A DNA stretch of 64,000 nt from CAIWAH01 sp964602595 (GTDB lineage: Bacteria > Verrucomicrobiota > Verrucomicrobiia > Limisphaerales > UBA9464). Under the pieces are notes generated by a model, which was not told where the DNA came from, did not search any database, and saw only the letters and a program-made list of their open reading frames with translations. The stretch covers positions 186,001 through 250,000 of the forward strand of contig CAZRRO010000008.1 in assembly GCA_964602595.1 (NCBI GenBank), in the 5' to 3' direction. This document shows, in pieces, positions 24,771-32,645 of the stretch; within the stretch, counting starts at the first letter, position 1; every line of letters starts with the position of its first letter. A program made the translations under genes and the position numbers.

Positions 24771-25128
24771 CAATCTGTCCGAAGTGGAGGCCAAATTGCT
24801 GCGCCTGGGCGAACGGGTTCGTATTGGGCTGGAGATTCTCCACCCCGCCACGGAGCGGGATTACAAGACCGTCCAGGATCTGGTCCGCGCGCAGTGGCAG
24901 AAAAAGGAGACGCTCGAAGAGACCGAGGAAGAAAAGAAGCAGGCCGCGAAGGTTCAGGAGACCGACGAGCAGAAGAAGACCAAGGAAAAGGAGAAGGCCA
25001 AGACCCAAGACCCTTCCCAGTCCGCTTCGAAGGAGGCTTCTGAGTCGAAGGGGCAGGCCCAGCAAAGCCAGTCCACATCTCCGGCGCCGTCCCAAGGCCA
25101 AAGCCAGGGACAAGGTCACAGTCACTGA
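24763..25128 (+). CDS. hydrophilic coiled-coil protein with low-complexity tail
   Basis: 121 aa. The N-terminal 50 residues are helical (SEVEAKLLRLGERVRIGLEI). Then comes a Lys/Glu/Gln-rich coiled coil and a Ser/Gln/Pro/Gly tail ending in GQSQGQGHSH. The gene overlaps the sigma factor stop by 8 bases, so it is co-translated and could be its anti-sigma or partner. There is no membrane helix and no zinc site. The Ser-Gln-His ending resembles the relaxase C-terminus (SQSHSHSHSH), hinting at a shared signal or simply shared low complexity. Confidence 0.6.
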   Translation: MSDNLSEVEAKLLRLGERVRIGLEILHPATERDYKTVQDLVRAQWQKKETLEETEEEKKQAAKVQETDEQKKTKEKEKAKTQDPSQSASKEASESKGQAQQSQSTSPAPSQGQSQGQGHSH

Positions 25129-25140
25129 GCCGGTGGTCGC

Positions 25141-26073
25141 CTACGGGCGCTTCCCCGGTCGCCACGGTCCGCCTTTGGCCCAATGGTCCTTCCAGTGCTT
25201 TTCAGTTCGGGCCGCGGTGGCCGCCGGAATCAGGAACTCGCGCACAATCCCCACCACGTCCGCAAAGCTGGGAATCGGTTCCGTCCGAACCACCTTCCGC
25301 CAAAAGGCCTTCCACTGGGTGTCCTTGCCTGAATCGCCCGCGAACCCGGCACTGAGGCCCACGGGAATGCCCGGCGGAATCTCCGTCTTCCGACGGGTAA
25401 ACGTCGTAAAGATTGCCTTGGACAGAAGTTCCCCTTGGAAATCGAACCGGCGGGAGAGCAGCCGGACATCGAAGTAGTCCTTCATCCGGGTGTTCCGCTC
25501 GCCGAGCGTGACCATGGCCTCGAACTTTTCCGAAAGAGCGGTCTCCTTCGTGTAGGCCCGAAGGACCGGTCTGGGCAGATCCAAGAGCGAGGGGAACTCG
25601 ATCTCCTCGGGCTCCAGGGTGAACGCGTCGCCAAATCCGATATCCGCTTGGACCGGGATTCGCGCGTTGCCGACGCTTGCCCGGAGCGTCACGCGCACGC
25701 CGACGTATTCCTGTTCCGCCCGGATTTCCTCCGCCGCCACCGACTCGATCTCGAACTCCACTCCGTCATCGCCAACCGAGACGGCGCAGATTTCCCGAAA
25801 CGTGTCCGTCACGACCGCCGGGGAGTTGTCGCCGAACCCCAGCAGGTCCGCGTCACGAGTCACACGTTCGCTGGACCCTTCACCCCAGACAATCAGGAGC
25901 ATCGCGCCTTTCAGGACGAAGCGGGACCGGTGGGGCGACAAGGACAGGCGATACAAAAAGCGCTCGATGCAGTAGCGCTCCAGCAGGTCCTGAAGCGACA
26001 GCTTGGACGCGCGCGAAAGCTGCAACAGGCGGGCTTGCACGGACGCGGAGACGTTGCGACCCTTCTGATTCAT
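25141..26073 (-). CDS. AbiEii-like nucleotidyltransferase toxin
   Basis: 310 aa. Type IV toxin-antitoxin toxins of this family are nucleotidyltransferases. Here FVLKGAMLLIVWGEG and RVTRDADLLGFGDN form the nucleotidyltransferase core, and EKFEAMVTLGERNTRMKDYFD is the conserved later motif. The start at 26073 (MNQKGRNVSASVQARLLQLS) overlaps the stop of the AbiEi gene. In an element with replication and partition genes it probably helps stable maintenance or blocks phages. It is convergent with the sigma-factor operon. Confidence 0.88.
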   Translation of the reverse strand: MNQKGRNVSASVQARLLQLSRASKLSLQDLLERYCIERFLYRLSLSPHRSRFVLKGAMLLIVWGEGSSERVTRDADLLGFGDNSPAVVTDTFREICAVSVGDDGVEFEIESVAAEEIRAEQEYVGVRVTLRASVGNARIPVQADIGFGDAFTLEPEEIEFPSLLDLPRPVLRAYTKETALSEKFEAMVTLGERNTRMKDYFDVRLLSRRFDFQGELLSKAIFTTFTRRKTEIPPGIPVGLSAGFAGDSGKDTQWKAFWRKVVRTEPIPSFADVVGIVREFLIPAATAARTEKHWKDHWAKGGPWRPGKRP

Positions 26074-26663
26074 TCCAGCACCCCTTCGAGATACGGCCGC
26101 ATGACGTTCAGCACCCGGCAGACACGGGCATACCGATAAAGGTCCTCGGTGGTGACCTTCTTCTTTTTCCACACCTCACGGAGCGACTCCACTGCGGTCT
26201 TGGTGCCAATCTGATTCCGGAACTTGAAGCAATCGGCGACCGTTTTCGCGGCGCCGTAAATCTTCACCGGAACTCCGGCAATCGGATGCTCCTCAATGCC
26301 CTCGTAAAACGCCGGACCGGAAAAGTAGTGCACACGGAGTTGGAGCGTCTCAATGCGCGGGGGCCGGGCGTGGTTCTCGACCGCAATCCAGACCGACCCC
26401 GGACTCTCCGTGGTGAGTTCGTGGAAGCGCAGGGCCGAGAGCAGGCAGACGACCGCTTCTGGCTTTCGCAGGGCGACCAGTGCTAGGTCTTCGTGCGATT
26501 CGAGCGGGGCATCGGCGACCCGGTAGACGCCGCGACCCATTTGAACGAGCTGCCCCTCACGGGCCTGCTTCCGGATATCGGCGCGATGCTCCGGGGAGGA
26601 CCGCACTCGGAAGAGCGCACCCGCCTTCGTCATCGTCGGCTTCTTCGGTTTCCGCGCCTTCAC
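26070..26663 (-). CDS. AbiEi-like antitoxin
   Basis: 197 aa. The N-terminal winged-helix region includes HRADIRKQAREGQLVQMGRG then VYRVADAPLESHEDLALVAL. The AbiEi C-terminal part follows with CLLSALRFHELTTESPGSVW and IYGAAKTVADCFKFRNQIG. The start is a GTG at 26663; an ATG ten codons later is the alternative. It is coupled to the toxin gene by ATGA overlap. The region upstream (26664-26820) contains TTATGCGCAAGTAACG but no clear palindromic operator. Confidence 0.85.
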   Translation of the reverse strand: MKARKPKKPTMTKAGALFRVRSSPEHRADIRKQAREGQLVQMGRGVYRVADAPLESHEDLALVALRKPEAVVCLLSALRFHELTTESPGSVWIAVENHARPPRIETLQLRVHYFSGPAFYEGIEEHPIAGVPVKIYGAAKTVADCFKFRNQIGTKTAVESLREVWKKKKVTTEDLYRYARVCRVLNVMRPYLEGVLE

Positions 26664-26820
26664 ACTTCGTAAGCTACAATACGTCGGTAGTTATGCGCAA
26701 GTAACGACATCCAAGACATTGCGCGGACCAATTGTCCGCTGGTCGGCGTTCTGATGTTCCAGTCGTGAGGTCGGCCGAGATCGAACAAACTATCGGAAAG
26801 AAAATTCCCGCCCCGCTGAA

Positions 26821-28293
26821 TCAGCACGTCTTCCCGAGCAGCCGGGTTACATGGTTGTCCAACGCCAGCTTTCTGGCGGGCTCAGCCAGGCTTCCGCCCT
26901 GTTCGATCAGCGAACGCTGAAGAGTAGGCGCGGACCGGACGGCTTCTCGCTCCAGTTGAATGCGTTCGTCACCGGTCAGTTTTTCAAGGAACTGAGCGAC
27001 CTCATGCTGTCGTTTCAGCTCGCGCAATTGTTCCCGCTCTTCGCGGCGGCTCTGGCGTTTGGCTTCTTGGGCTTTCCGCTCCTGAAGTTCCAGTTCGTTG
27101 CGTGCTTTTTCAGTGACCCCGACGAAGCCGGGTGGAGCCGCGTAACTCCCGTGAATGGCGCTGAGGAGAAACCCCGGCGGGTTCCGCGATACCCTTGGGT
27201 CTTTGCGCGCGACCAGCCAGTCCAGCACCTCGACCTGAGCCCGAATCTCCTCGGCTGGAAACCTTCCCACGACATCCTCGGCCGCGCTCATGCCCACCCC
27301 GCGTTCCACCAACTCAGTCGCCAATGGCGAAATCGTGCCGTCGGGAACGCTGGGTGTTTTGATGGAAGAGCGTGATTCCGGCTGGGCGAATCGAACCTCC
27401 CATTTTCCGGAGCAGACTTTGTGGAACCTTTCGTTTTCAGGCAGCAGCTCCAAGTAGCCCGCCCGTTCCAACTCCTCGATGCCCACACGCAGCTTCCGCT
27501 TGAGGCTTGCAGCATCGTAGCCGCGTGACAGTCCGACGTGATTCCAGCTCAGTTCCTTGAGGTCGAACTCCCAGCGGCGGCGGTGGAAGAACCGCTTGTC
27601 GAGAAAGCGATACAGCCGCTTCGCGATGGCGCTCTGGAGCCCCTTGAAGAACTCGAAGTTGATGCCTTTGAGGTTGCCCGCTTGGAAGCTCCGGTAGAGG
27701 ACCTCGTTCCAGACAAAAGCCGATTGGGGCGCTCCGGAACCAAGGTCGGGACGCGTGGCGTGGCGATGGCAAAGCCACACGTTGTCGATGACGTGGAATT
27801 TCTCGTCCACCCAGCACTTACGGTTTCTGTCCCACCACGCGTTCCGGTAGTAGAGCGTCACGCCGGTCCACCGGTTCAGCGACTCCTCCAACCGGTCGTA
27901 AGTTTTGGTGTCGTCGCGCCAGCCCAGTAACCGAATGAGCTGGTAGCGCGTGAAGGAAACTTTGCGTTCCGCGAACCCGCCCTGACGACTGAGTTGAATC
28001 AGTCCGAGCAACACCTCGTCGTCCAGGGCCGTGGGCAACCCGAAGGCATCCGAACCGGTGACGGTGAGTTGCCGAGTGATGTGCTCGCCGCGACTCTTGT
28101 CCCAGATCCGGTCCTCAAACCGGAGTGTCTTCAACGCAGCCGGGAGCCGATGCGCCAGTGCGCACAGCGGAAACTCCGCCAAGTTCAGTTCATCCCGTCC
28201 GTCTCCGTTTCCTGCTCTCATCGACTCCAGTTCGATGCACTTTCTCTTCCCCACGATTTCACCTCCGCAACAACACGCCCGGTTGTTGTTCAT
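26821..28293 (-). CDS. repA: plasmid replication initiator, RepA (RPA-type)
   Basis: 490 aa. Winged-helix initiator of the plasmid replication-initiator-A kind. Visible landmarks are FPLCALAHRLPAALKTLRFE, a GLPTALDDEVLLGLIQLSRQ segment, SFTRYQLIRLLGWRDDTKTY and FVWNEVLYRSFQAGNLKGIN. A Lys/Arg/Glu-rich coiled coil lies near the C-terminus. It should bind iterons to open the origin; repeated TCCCGGT-type boxes lie directly upstream. Replication and parA genes are divergent and share that region. Its presence shows that the element is or was a self-replicating plasmid. Confidence 0.85.
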   Translation of the reverse strand: MNNNRACCCGGEIVGKRKCIELESMRAGNGDGRDELNLAEFPLCALAHRLPAALKTLRFEDRIWDKSRGEHITRQLTVTGSDAFGLPTALDDEVLLGLIQLSRQGGFAERKVSFTRYQLIRLLGWRDDTKTYDRLEESLNRWTGVTLYYRNAWWDRNRKCWVDEKFHVIDNVWLCHRHATRPDLGSGAPQSAFVWNEVLYRSFQAGNLKGINFEFFKGLQSAIAKRLYRFLDKRFFHRRRWEFDLKELSWNHVGLSRGYDAASLKRKLRVGIEELERAGYLELLPENERFHKVCSGKWEVRFAQPESRSSIKTPSVPDGTISPLATELVERGVGMSAAEDVVGRFPAEEIRAQVEVLDWLVARKDPRVSRNPPGFLLSAIHGSYAAPPGFVGVTEKARNELELQERKAQEAKRQSRREEREQLRELKRQHEVAQFLEKLTGDERIQLEREAVRSAPTLQRSLIEQGGSLAEPARKLALDNHVTRLLGKTC

Positions 28294-28361
28294 TCAAAGT
28301 TTAAGAACAGAGTTGGAAGTTGTGCCGCCGATTCCCCAATGGTTTCAGGAACCTGCACCAG

Positions 28362-28500
28362 AATTCCCGCCCCGGATCACAGTGGTTCCGTCCTCAACTC
28401 CCGGTGTGGCCTGTCCCGGTTCCCGGTAAACCCAGTCCCAACTCCCGGCTCCGACGCTGTCTCGAATCCCGGTATAGCACGGGCCGAATTGGTTCCGGTA
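28362..28500. repeat. iteron-like array, candidate oriV
   Basis: Boxes related to A(A/C)TCCCGGT begin at 28397, 28419, 28441, 28465 and 28491. The spacings are 22, 22, 24 and 26 bases, about two helical turns. A degenerate AATTCCCGC lies at 28362. The array is between divergent repA and parA, the normal place for an iteron origin. Confidence 0.65.
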
Positions 28501-28562
28501 GCCCCTTCCATTCATTCGCCCGGCGAGGGCGCGACATGAATGTTGGCGGCGCTGGGAAGCAA

Positions 28563-28580
28563 GCAAGCACGCATGCTTGC
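28563..28580. promoter_or_regulatory. palindrome upstream of parA, candidate parS or operator
   Basis: GCAAGC-ACGCAT-GCTTGC is a perfect 6-bp inverted repeat with a 6-base spacer, 80 bases before the parA ATG. GCAAGCA and GCATGC units continue on both sides. It could be the partition site or the ParA operator. Confidence 0.5.
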
Positions 28581-28659
28581 ATCCATGCAAACAAGCCCAC
28601 TTGTGGGGATGAGTTGCGACGTGTTACGACCGTATCATGGGACGATGGAGGACTCGGGC

Positions 28660-29358
28660 ATGATTGTGGCACTGACCAATTCAAAGGGCGGCGTGGGCAA
28701 ATCCACCTTGGCGGTTCATCTCGCCGTGTGGTGGAAAGAATCGGGCGCGAACGTCGCGCTGGTGGATGCGGACGTGCAGTGCTCGTCCTCACTTTGGCTG
28801 AAGGAGACGGGGACCGATGTTCCAGTCTTCCGGCTTCAGTCGGCCGACGAGGTGCTCGACCGCGTTCCGGAAATCAGCCGGTCTTTTGAACACGTCGTGG
28901 TGGATGGACCTGCCGGCCTCTCCGAAGTGACGCGTGCCATTCTGCTCGTGGCGGATTTGGCATTGCTGCCGTGCGGTCCCTCGGTTCTCGACCTGCGGGC
29001 CGCCAACGATGCCATCCGCGTCGTTAAACAGGCGCAGGCGATTCGGAGCGGCCGACCGGACGCGGTGCTGATCCCGAACAAACTTCAGGTGCATTACCGG
29101 CTGAGTCGGGAACTGCTGGAAACCACGCGGAACATGGCTGTGGCATCAACGGAGGGACTCCGGTTGCGGCAGGCCTACGCCGAGGCCGCCGGTCAGGGGA
29201 CCGTCGTGTGGCGTCTGGGAACGCGCGGCGAAATGGCTACCAGTGAAATCAGGGAGTTGTGGAATGGACTATTCAGGACGGACACGGAGAACGATGGGCG
29301 AAGCATTGCAGACGGCGGGGCTCAGCCCCGAGGAACTGACCTTTGTGACCGGCGGTGA
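28660..29358 (+). CDS. parA: ParA-family partition ATPase
   Basis: 232 aa. A deviant Walker A (ALTNSKGGVGKSTLAVHLA), the switch-I-like ALVDADVQCSSSLWL and a Walker B region VVVDGPAGLSE place it in the ParA/MinD superfamily, small type without an N-terminal DNA-binding domain. The ATG at 28660 has GGAGG 8 bases upstream, better than the ATG at 28645 or further upstream starts. It segregates the plasmid together with the small partner gene, which overlaps its 3' end. Confidence 0.9.
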   Translation: MIVALTNSKGGVGKSTLAVHLAVWWKESGANVALVDADVQCSSSLWLKETGTDVPVFRLQSADEVLDRVPEISRSFEHVVVDGPAGLSEVTRAILLVADLALLPCGPSVLDLRAANDAIRVVKQAQAIRSGRPDAVLIPNKLQVHYRLSRELLETTRNMAVASTEGLRLRQAYAEAAGQGTVVWRLGTRGEMATSEIRELWNGLFRTDTENDGRSIADGGAQPRGTDLCDRR

Positions 29359-29632
29359 GGTCTCTCCATCCAAGCTCCCGGCAGAGAATCCCAAAACCGA
29401 CCGGCCGACCCGCAGGCCCAAAGCGAGGGCATTGGTGACGCCCGTCGCCGATGAGCCCGCCCCTGATTCAGGTCTTGGGGCGACGGTCTCGATGACCTTT
29501 CGACTCCCGGCAGATCTACCCGCCCAGCTCATTCGCACCTCGGCCGAACGACGGGTTCAACGAAGGAACCCAAGCAGCCAACAAGCTATCGTGGCGGAAG
29601 CACTCAGGGATTGGTTCGCGCGCCACGGCTGA
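29264..29632 (+). CDS. small partition partner / ParB-like DNA-binding protein
   Basis: 122 aa, overlapping the end of parA by 95 bases in another frame. A basic, Pro-rich linker (PKTDRPTRRPKARALVTP) leads to a C-terminal part (VSMTFRLPADLPAQLIRTSA, then ERRVQRRNPSSQQAIVAEAL) that looks like a ribbon-helix-helix. Small ParA proteins usually pair with such an RHH centromere-binding protein. AGGGAG 7 bases before the ATG at 29264 supports this start; the ATG at 29294 with GGAGA is an alternative. Confidence 0.65.
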   Translation: MDYSGRTRRTMGEALQTAGLSPEELTFVTGGEVSPSKLPAENPKTDRPTRRPKARALVTPVADEPAPDSGLGATVSMTFRLPADLPAQLIRTSAERRVQRRNPSSQQAIVAEALRDWFARHG

Positions 29633-29639
29633 ACTGAAG

Positions 29640-31045
29640 GTGCAGTGGTTTCCAACCGTTGTTTGAGCCAGTCAAACATGGTAAAAGGCACTCTGGGAGG
29701 TTTTGGCTTCCCGTAGTCGTCAGTTCAGATGCCAACGCATCGTGCTGACTCCATTTTGAGATGGGCATGAACGCCCGCCAAACCGGACTCACCATCCGGC
29801 TAAGGGGACGGAGTTTACCAACCGTCACGTTCATGTTCCGTAGAGCGTGGTGCCACGAGAGTGGCCCGCCACGTTCGAGAGAGGCTTCTGGAAGTAATCC
29901 CCGGTCACCAACCGGAGCAATCTCCAGATTCTATCTCATGGCGTCGGGGCTCCGCCCCGCGAATACGGGCGAACGGGAAACGCTCTACCGTGCAAATCGG
30001 CGGAGTTGTCGGATTCAAAGCGGGTGCGGAAGGCAGCTTCCAAATCCCTCGGCGGGACGCGTGACCACAGCCCTTTGGGCCAATCGGGTGCAATGCTCGT
30101 AAGGTTCGCGTAACGCACGCTGGCGTCGGGAGCCCGGCGGTCGCAAGACCGACCGGCCGGAGGGGGACAACCTCCGGGGTTCTGCCGAAAAAGCAGACCG
30201 TGAAAAGCTCAACGATGAGAGGGGCATCAAGCCCTTGCCAGTAAGCCGCAGCAGAGACGGAGCCGAATCGGGAACGACCAACCAGGACGGGTAAGGGAGC
30301 AGCTTCTGTATTCTAGCCCCTGAAATCGGTCCCCCCAGTGGGGATCGGAAACGATGCCGAGGCGGAAGCCTCGGCCATACCTGGAAGGAACGGACGATAG
30401 TGTCCTACCGACGTGACTGCTGTAGCGAAGAGTCAGACTAACCGTGCAAGGAGTGTGGCTGCCGGAGTGGTATCCGGTGTCGGCCAAGTCAGCCGATGAT
30501 TCAAACGCCGCACTTCGATGAGAGTGTTCCAAGTAGGAGCGGACGATGGTCCGCACCCTGTCCGCGTTTCCTTCGGGAGACAACGGGCGGGGTGTCGCTT
30601 CAGCAAGGCAGTTGAAGCGACGGGCGCGTGCTTACGGGTGGTGCCGGGCACAACGCGCACACGAAAGGAACGACGGGATGAACCCGTCTCAAAATGAGGT
30701 CAAAGGTCGGTGGGGTCCGATCCCCCACCGGCCGGTTCTCCATCGAGAGAACATTCGTTCGAACCCGCGTGACCTGGGAACAGGCGGCGGTGCTCGAAGG
30801 CAACTGAACAACAAAACGATTTTCGGGAACGCAACGGGATTAGGGATTTGCAGGCGCAACCACTATGGATTGCGCAACTGCGATGCAGGAATACAGCTTC
30901 GGACAACGGAGCCGGACGAGAAACCTGCGCGCAGCGCGAACACGAGGTTTTGAGGACGACGAGGTTGGACGTGGTTTTACGCACTGCGAGGTGCTGTAAG
31001 GTTTGGGCTTTCGGGAAAGTTGCGCCCCCAATGCAACTTCCCACC
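29640..31045 (+). ncRNA. candidate large structured RNA, about 1.4 kb
   Basis: There is no convincing gene in 1.4 kb. The stretch is dense in short perfect hairpins, including GTTTGA/TCAAAC (29661-29677), a two-stage stem at 29719-29749 and CGTGG..CCACG around GCCAC-GAGA-GTGGC (29846-29873). Further on are CGGTC-GCAA-GACCG (30138-30151), CCGGAGG/CCTCCGG (30157-30177), GCCGAGGC-GGAA-GCCTCGGC (30356-30375) and GCGGAC-GATG-GTCCGC (30539-30554). The 3' half has a 9-bp stem at 30594-30621, GACGGG/CCCGTC (30672-30688), an 8-bp stem at 30708-30730, GTTCTC/GAGAAC (30735-30752) and a 10-bp stem at 31013-31042. GNRA loops read correctly only on the plus strand. The size recalls GOLLD/ROOL-type RNAs of mobile elements, but identity is not shown. 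Confidence 0.6.
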
Positions 31046-31079
31046 TTCACGCCTCCATAACAGCCGGTGGAGGCGTGAA
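31046..31079 (+). promoter_or_regulatory. hairpin sequestering the ribosome site of the 31081 gene
   Basis: TTCACGCCTCC (31046-31056) pairs perfectly with GGAGGCGTGAA (31069-31079), with a 12-base loop. The right arm contains the GGAGG ribosome site 7 bases before the ATG at 31081. The start would be closed in the folded leader, so translation should depend on unfolding, processing or a bound factor. Confidence 0.75.
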
Positions 31080-31080
31080 C

Positions 31081-31953
31081 ATGGGTTACCGGTGCGTCAC
31101 CACCTCGGTGGCGGGATTCGTGCAGCAGCTGGCCGTGTGCTACGTCGGGCGCGGCTACTACTTCTACGTCCGGGGCGGCATCCCGGCGCACAAGGACCCC
31201 GCGGTCATCGACCGCAAGCTGGTCGACCGCTACGGGATCGCCGTTTCGAAGTGGACCCGGTGCCGACGGCGCAAGCGGGGGCAGGCCAGCTTGCAATATC
31301 TGCGCCATGGCGACTTCTTTGTCTTGCTGGCGACCCACGGCGAACACCCGTTCTTCGCCTCGGAAGGGAGGCTGGTGCGGGACATCCGGCGACAGCCCCT
31401 GCGGTTCATGGGCTACGCCATCGGCTGCCGTCCCGCCCGGGGCGGCGGGCCGCTCCACCCCTCGGTCCGTATCGAGCGAGGGGAATTCGCGGCCCTGAAG
31501 GCTCACTTGGGCCGAATGGCGGTCCACCGGTCGGTCGATGACCTCTGCCGGATTCTGGGGTCGCTCCCCTACGAACCTTATGCCCCGGTTCGGGACCAAT
31601 TGAGCATCCTGGTCCGGTCCATCAACCGCCGCCGCAAAGTGGCCGGGCTGGAACCCGTGCCGTCAGGAGCCTTTCGGCACCGGCGAAAACCGGTCCGCCC
31701 CTTCGGCCCGAGGACGTCCCAGCCGCTGGAAGGCTCCCTCGATTTATCCTGTTCGGAAAGGGCTGGTCCCAGCGACTGCATCCCTGAACGGACATTCTTT
31801 AGGAGTGACTCAAATGAGCGACATACAGAGCAAGAACCCGAACCCGCGCAAGAAGCCGACCCCGAAGGGAGGGAATCTGATTCCTTTTCCGAAGCCGGTT
31901 CCGGCGAGACCGAATCTGGACCGGCTCCCGGCGGACATGGTGGTTACGATTGA
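31081..31953 (+). CDS. conserved-looking protein of unknown function downstream of the structured RNA
   Basis: 290 aa, basic, not recognised. The N-terminal domain reads VAGFVQQLAVCYVGRGYYFY, KDPAVIDRKLVDRYGIAVSK, QYLRHGDFFVLLATHGEHPF and RQPLRFMGYAIGC. A second part has LGSLPYEPYAPVRDQLSILV followed by an Arg-rich helix (RSINRRRKVAG). Many Tyr, Arg and His residues suggest nucleic-acid contact. GGAGG before the ATG at 31081 is strong but lies in a hairpin. The last 47 codons overlap the next gene in another frame and are acidic low complexity. It directly follows the structured RNA, so the two may act together. Confidence 0.75.
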   Translation: MGYRCVTTSVAGFVQQLAVCYVGRGYYFYVRGGIPAHKDPAVIDRKLVDRYGIAVSKWTRCRRRKRGQASLQYLRHGDFFVLLATHGEHPFFASEGRLVRDIRRQPLRFMGYAIGCRPARGGGPLHPSVRIERGEFAALKAHLGRMAVHRSVDDLCRILGSLPYEPYAPVRDQLSILVRSINRRRKVAGLEPVPSGAFRHRRKPVRPFGPRTSQPLEGSLDLSCSERAGPSDCIPERTFFRSDSNERHTEQEPEPAQEADPEGRESDSFSEAGSGETESGPAPGGHGGYD

Positions 31954-32569
31954 TGGCCAGGCCCGCACCGGCAAAAACACGGCGGGCGAACTGCTCGCCC
32001 GCGCACTGGGCGGGTTGCTGGTGGACTCCGGCCGTTTCTATCGGTCGGTAACACAAGCCGCCTTGGTCGCGGAAGTCGATCTGGACGACCGGAACGCGGT
32101 GGAATCCTTCTGCGCCGGAGCCCGTCTGGACGCCGTCATCCGCCCCAACGACCGGGGCGTCCTGGAAGCCCTCGCCACGGTGAACAGCGGCTTGTTCACC
32201 GACGCCACCTTGGTCTCCGTCGGAGCCTTGGTTCCGAAGGTGGCGCAGATCCCCCTGGTTCGGGCCATGGTGAATGCCACGATGCGCCGCCTCTACCTGG
32301 GCGGACGCATGATCGTTCTGGGGCGGGACATGGGCATGAAGGTTTTTCCGAACACGCCCTACCAATTCTACTTCCGCGCCCCGGCCGCAATTCGCGAACT
32401 GCGCGATTCCGGGCGGGTGGACAGCGGTGCGGTGGCGAGACGCGACCGCGACGACGCCAAGCAGACCTTCTTCCCGCCCAAAGGGGCCGAAGTGGATACC
32501 GGCGACAAGACCCCAGAGCAGGTGCTCGAAGTGTTGTTGGATGAAATACTGGGGCGGACCCCGGAGTAA
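31814..32569 (+). CDS. cytidylate-kinase-like P-loop kinase
   Basis: 251 aa. A basic N-terminal extension (SKNPNPRKKPTPKGGNLIPF) precedes a kinase core. The P-loop is VTIDGQARTGKNTAGELLA, the substrate region LLVDSGRFYRSVTQAA corresponds to the YLDTG.MYRA.T motif of CMP kinases, and LGRDMGMKVFPNTPYQFYF matches the later GRD motif. AGGAG 8 bases before the ATG at 31814 decides the start. Gln-Ala-Arg-Thr in place of the usual Pro-Ala-Gly-Ser in the loop, and the diverged rest, leave the substrate open. A nucleotide kinase on a plasmid may serve replication or resistance to host nucleotide depletion (inference). Confidence 0.78.
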   Translation: MSDIQSKNPNPRKKPTPKGGNLIPFPKPVPARPNLDRLPADMVVTIDGQARTGKNTAGELLARALGGLLVDSGRFYRSVTQAALVAEVDLDDRNAVESFCAGARLDAVIRPNDRGVLEALATVNSGLFTDATLVSVGALVPKVAQIPLVRAMVNATMRRLYLGGRMIVLGRDMGMKVFPNTPYQFYFRAPAAIRELRDSGRVDSGAVARRDRDDAKQTFFPPKGAEVDTGDKTPEQVLEVLLDEILGRTPE

Positions 32570-32645
32570 TGTGGCTTTTGTGACTGGCCGGTGTTCGGCT
32601 GACTCGATGAGAAGCTAGGCACGCGGCACGCCATATCCGCGAACA

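Noticed and set aside
29640..31045. Group II intron
   Set aside because: No domain V-like AGC...GAAA...stem, no GUGYG start and no reverse transcriptase ORF seen; the region was therefore left as an unclassified structured RNA.
30546..31953. ORFs inside the structured region, such as 30546-30953 (+) and 30700-31599 (-)
   Set aside because: No ribosome sites, biased Arg-rich composition and no family features; the hairpins explain the sequence better.
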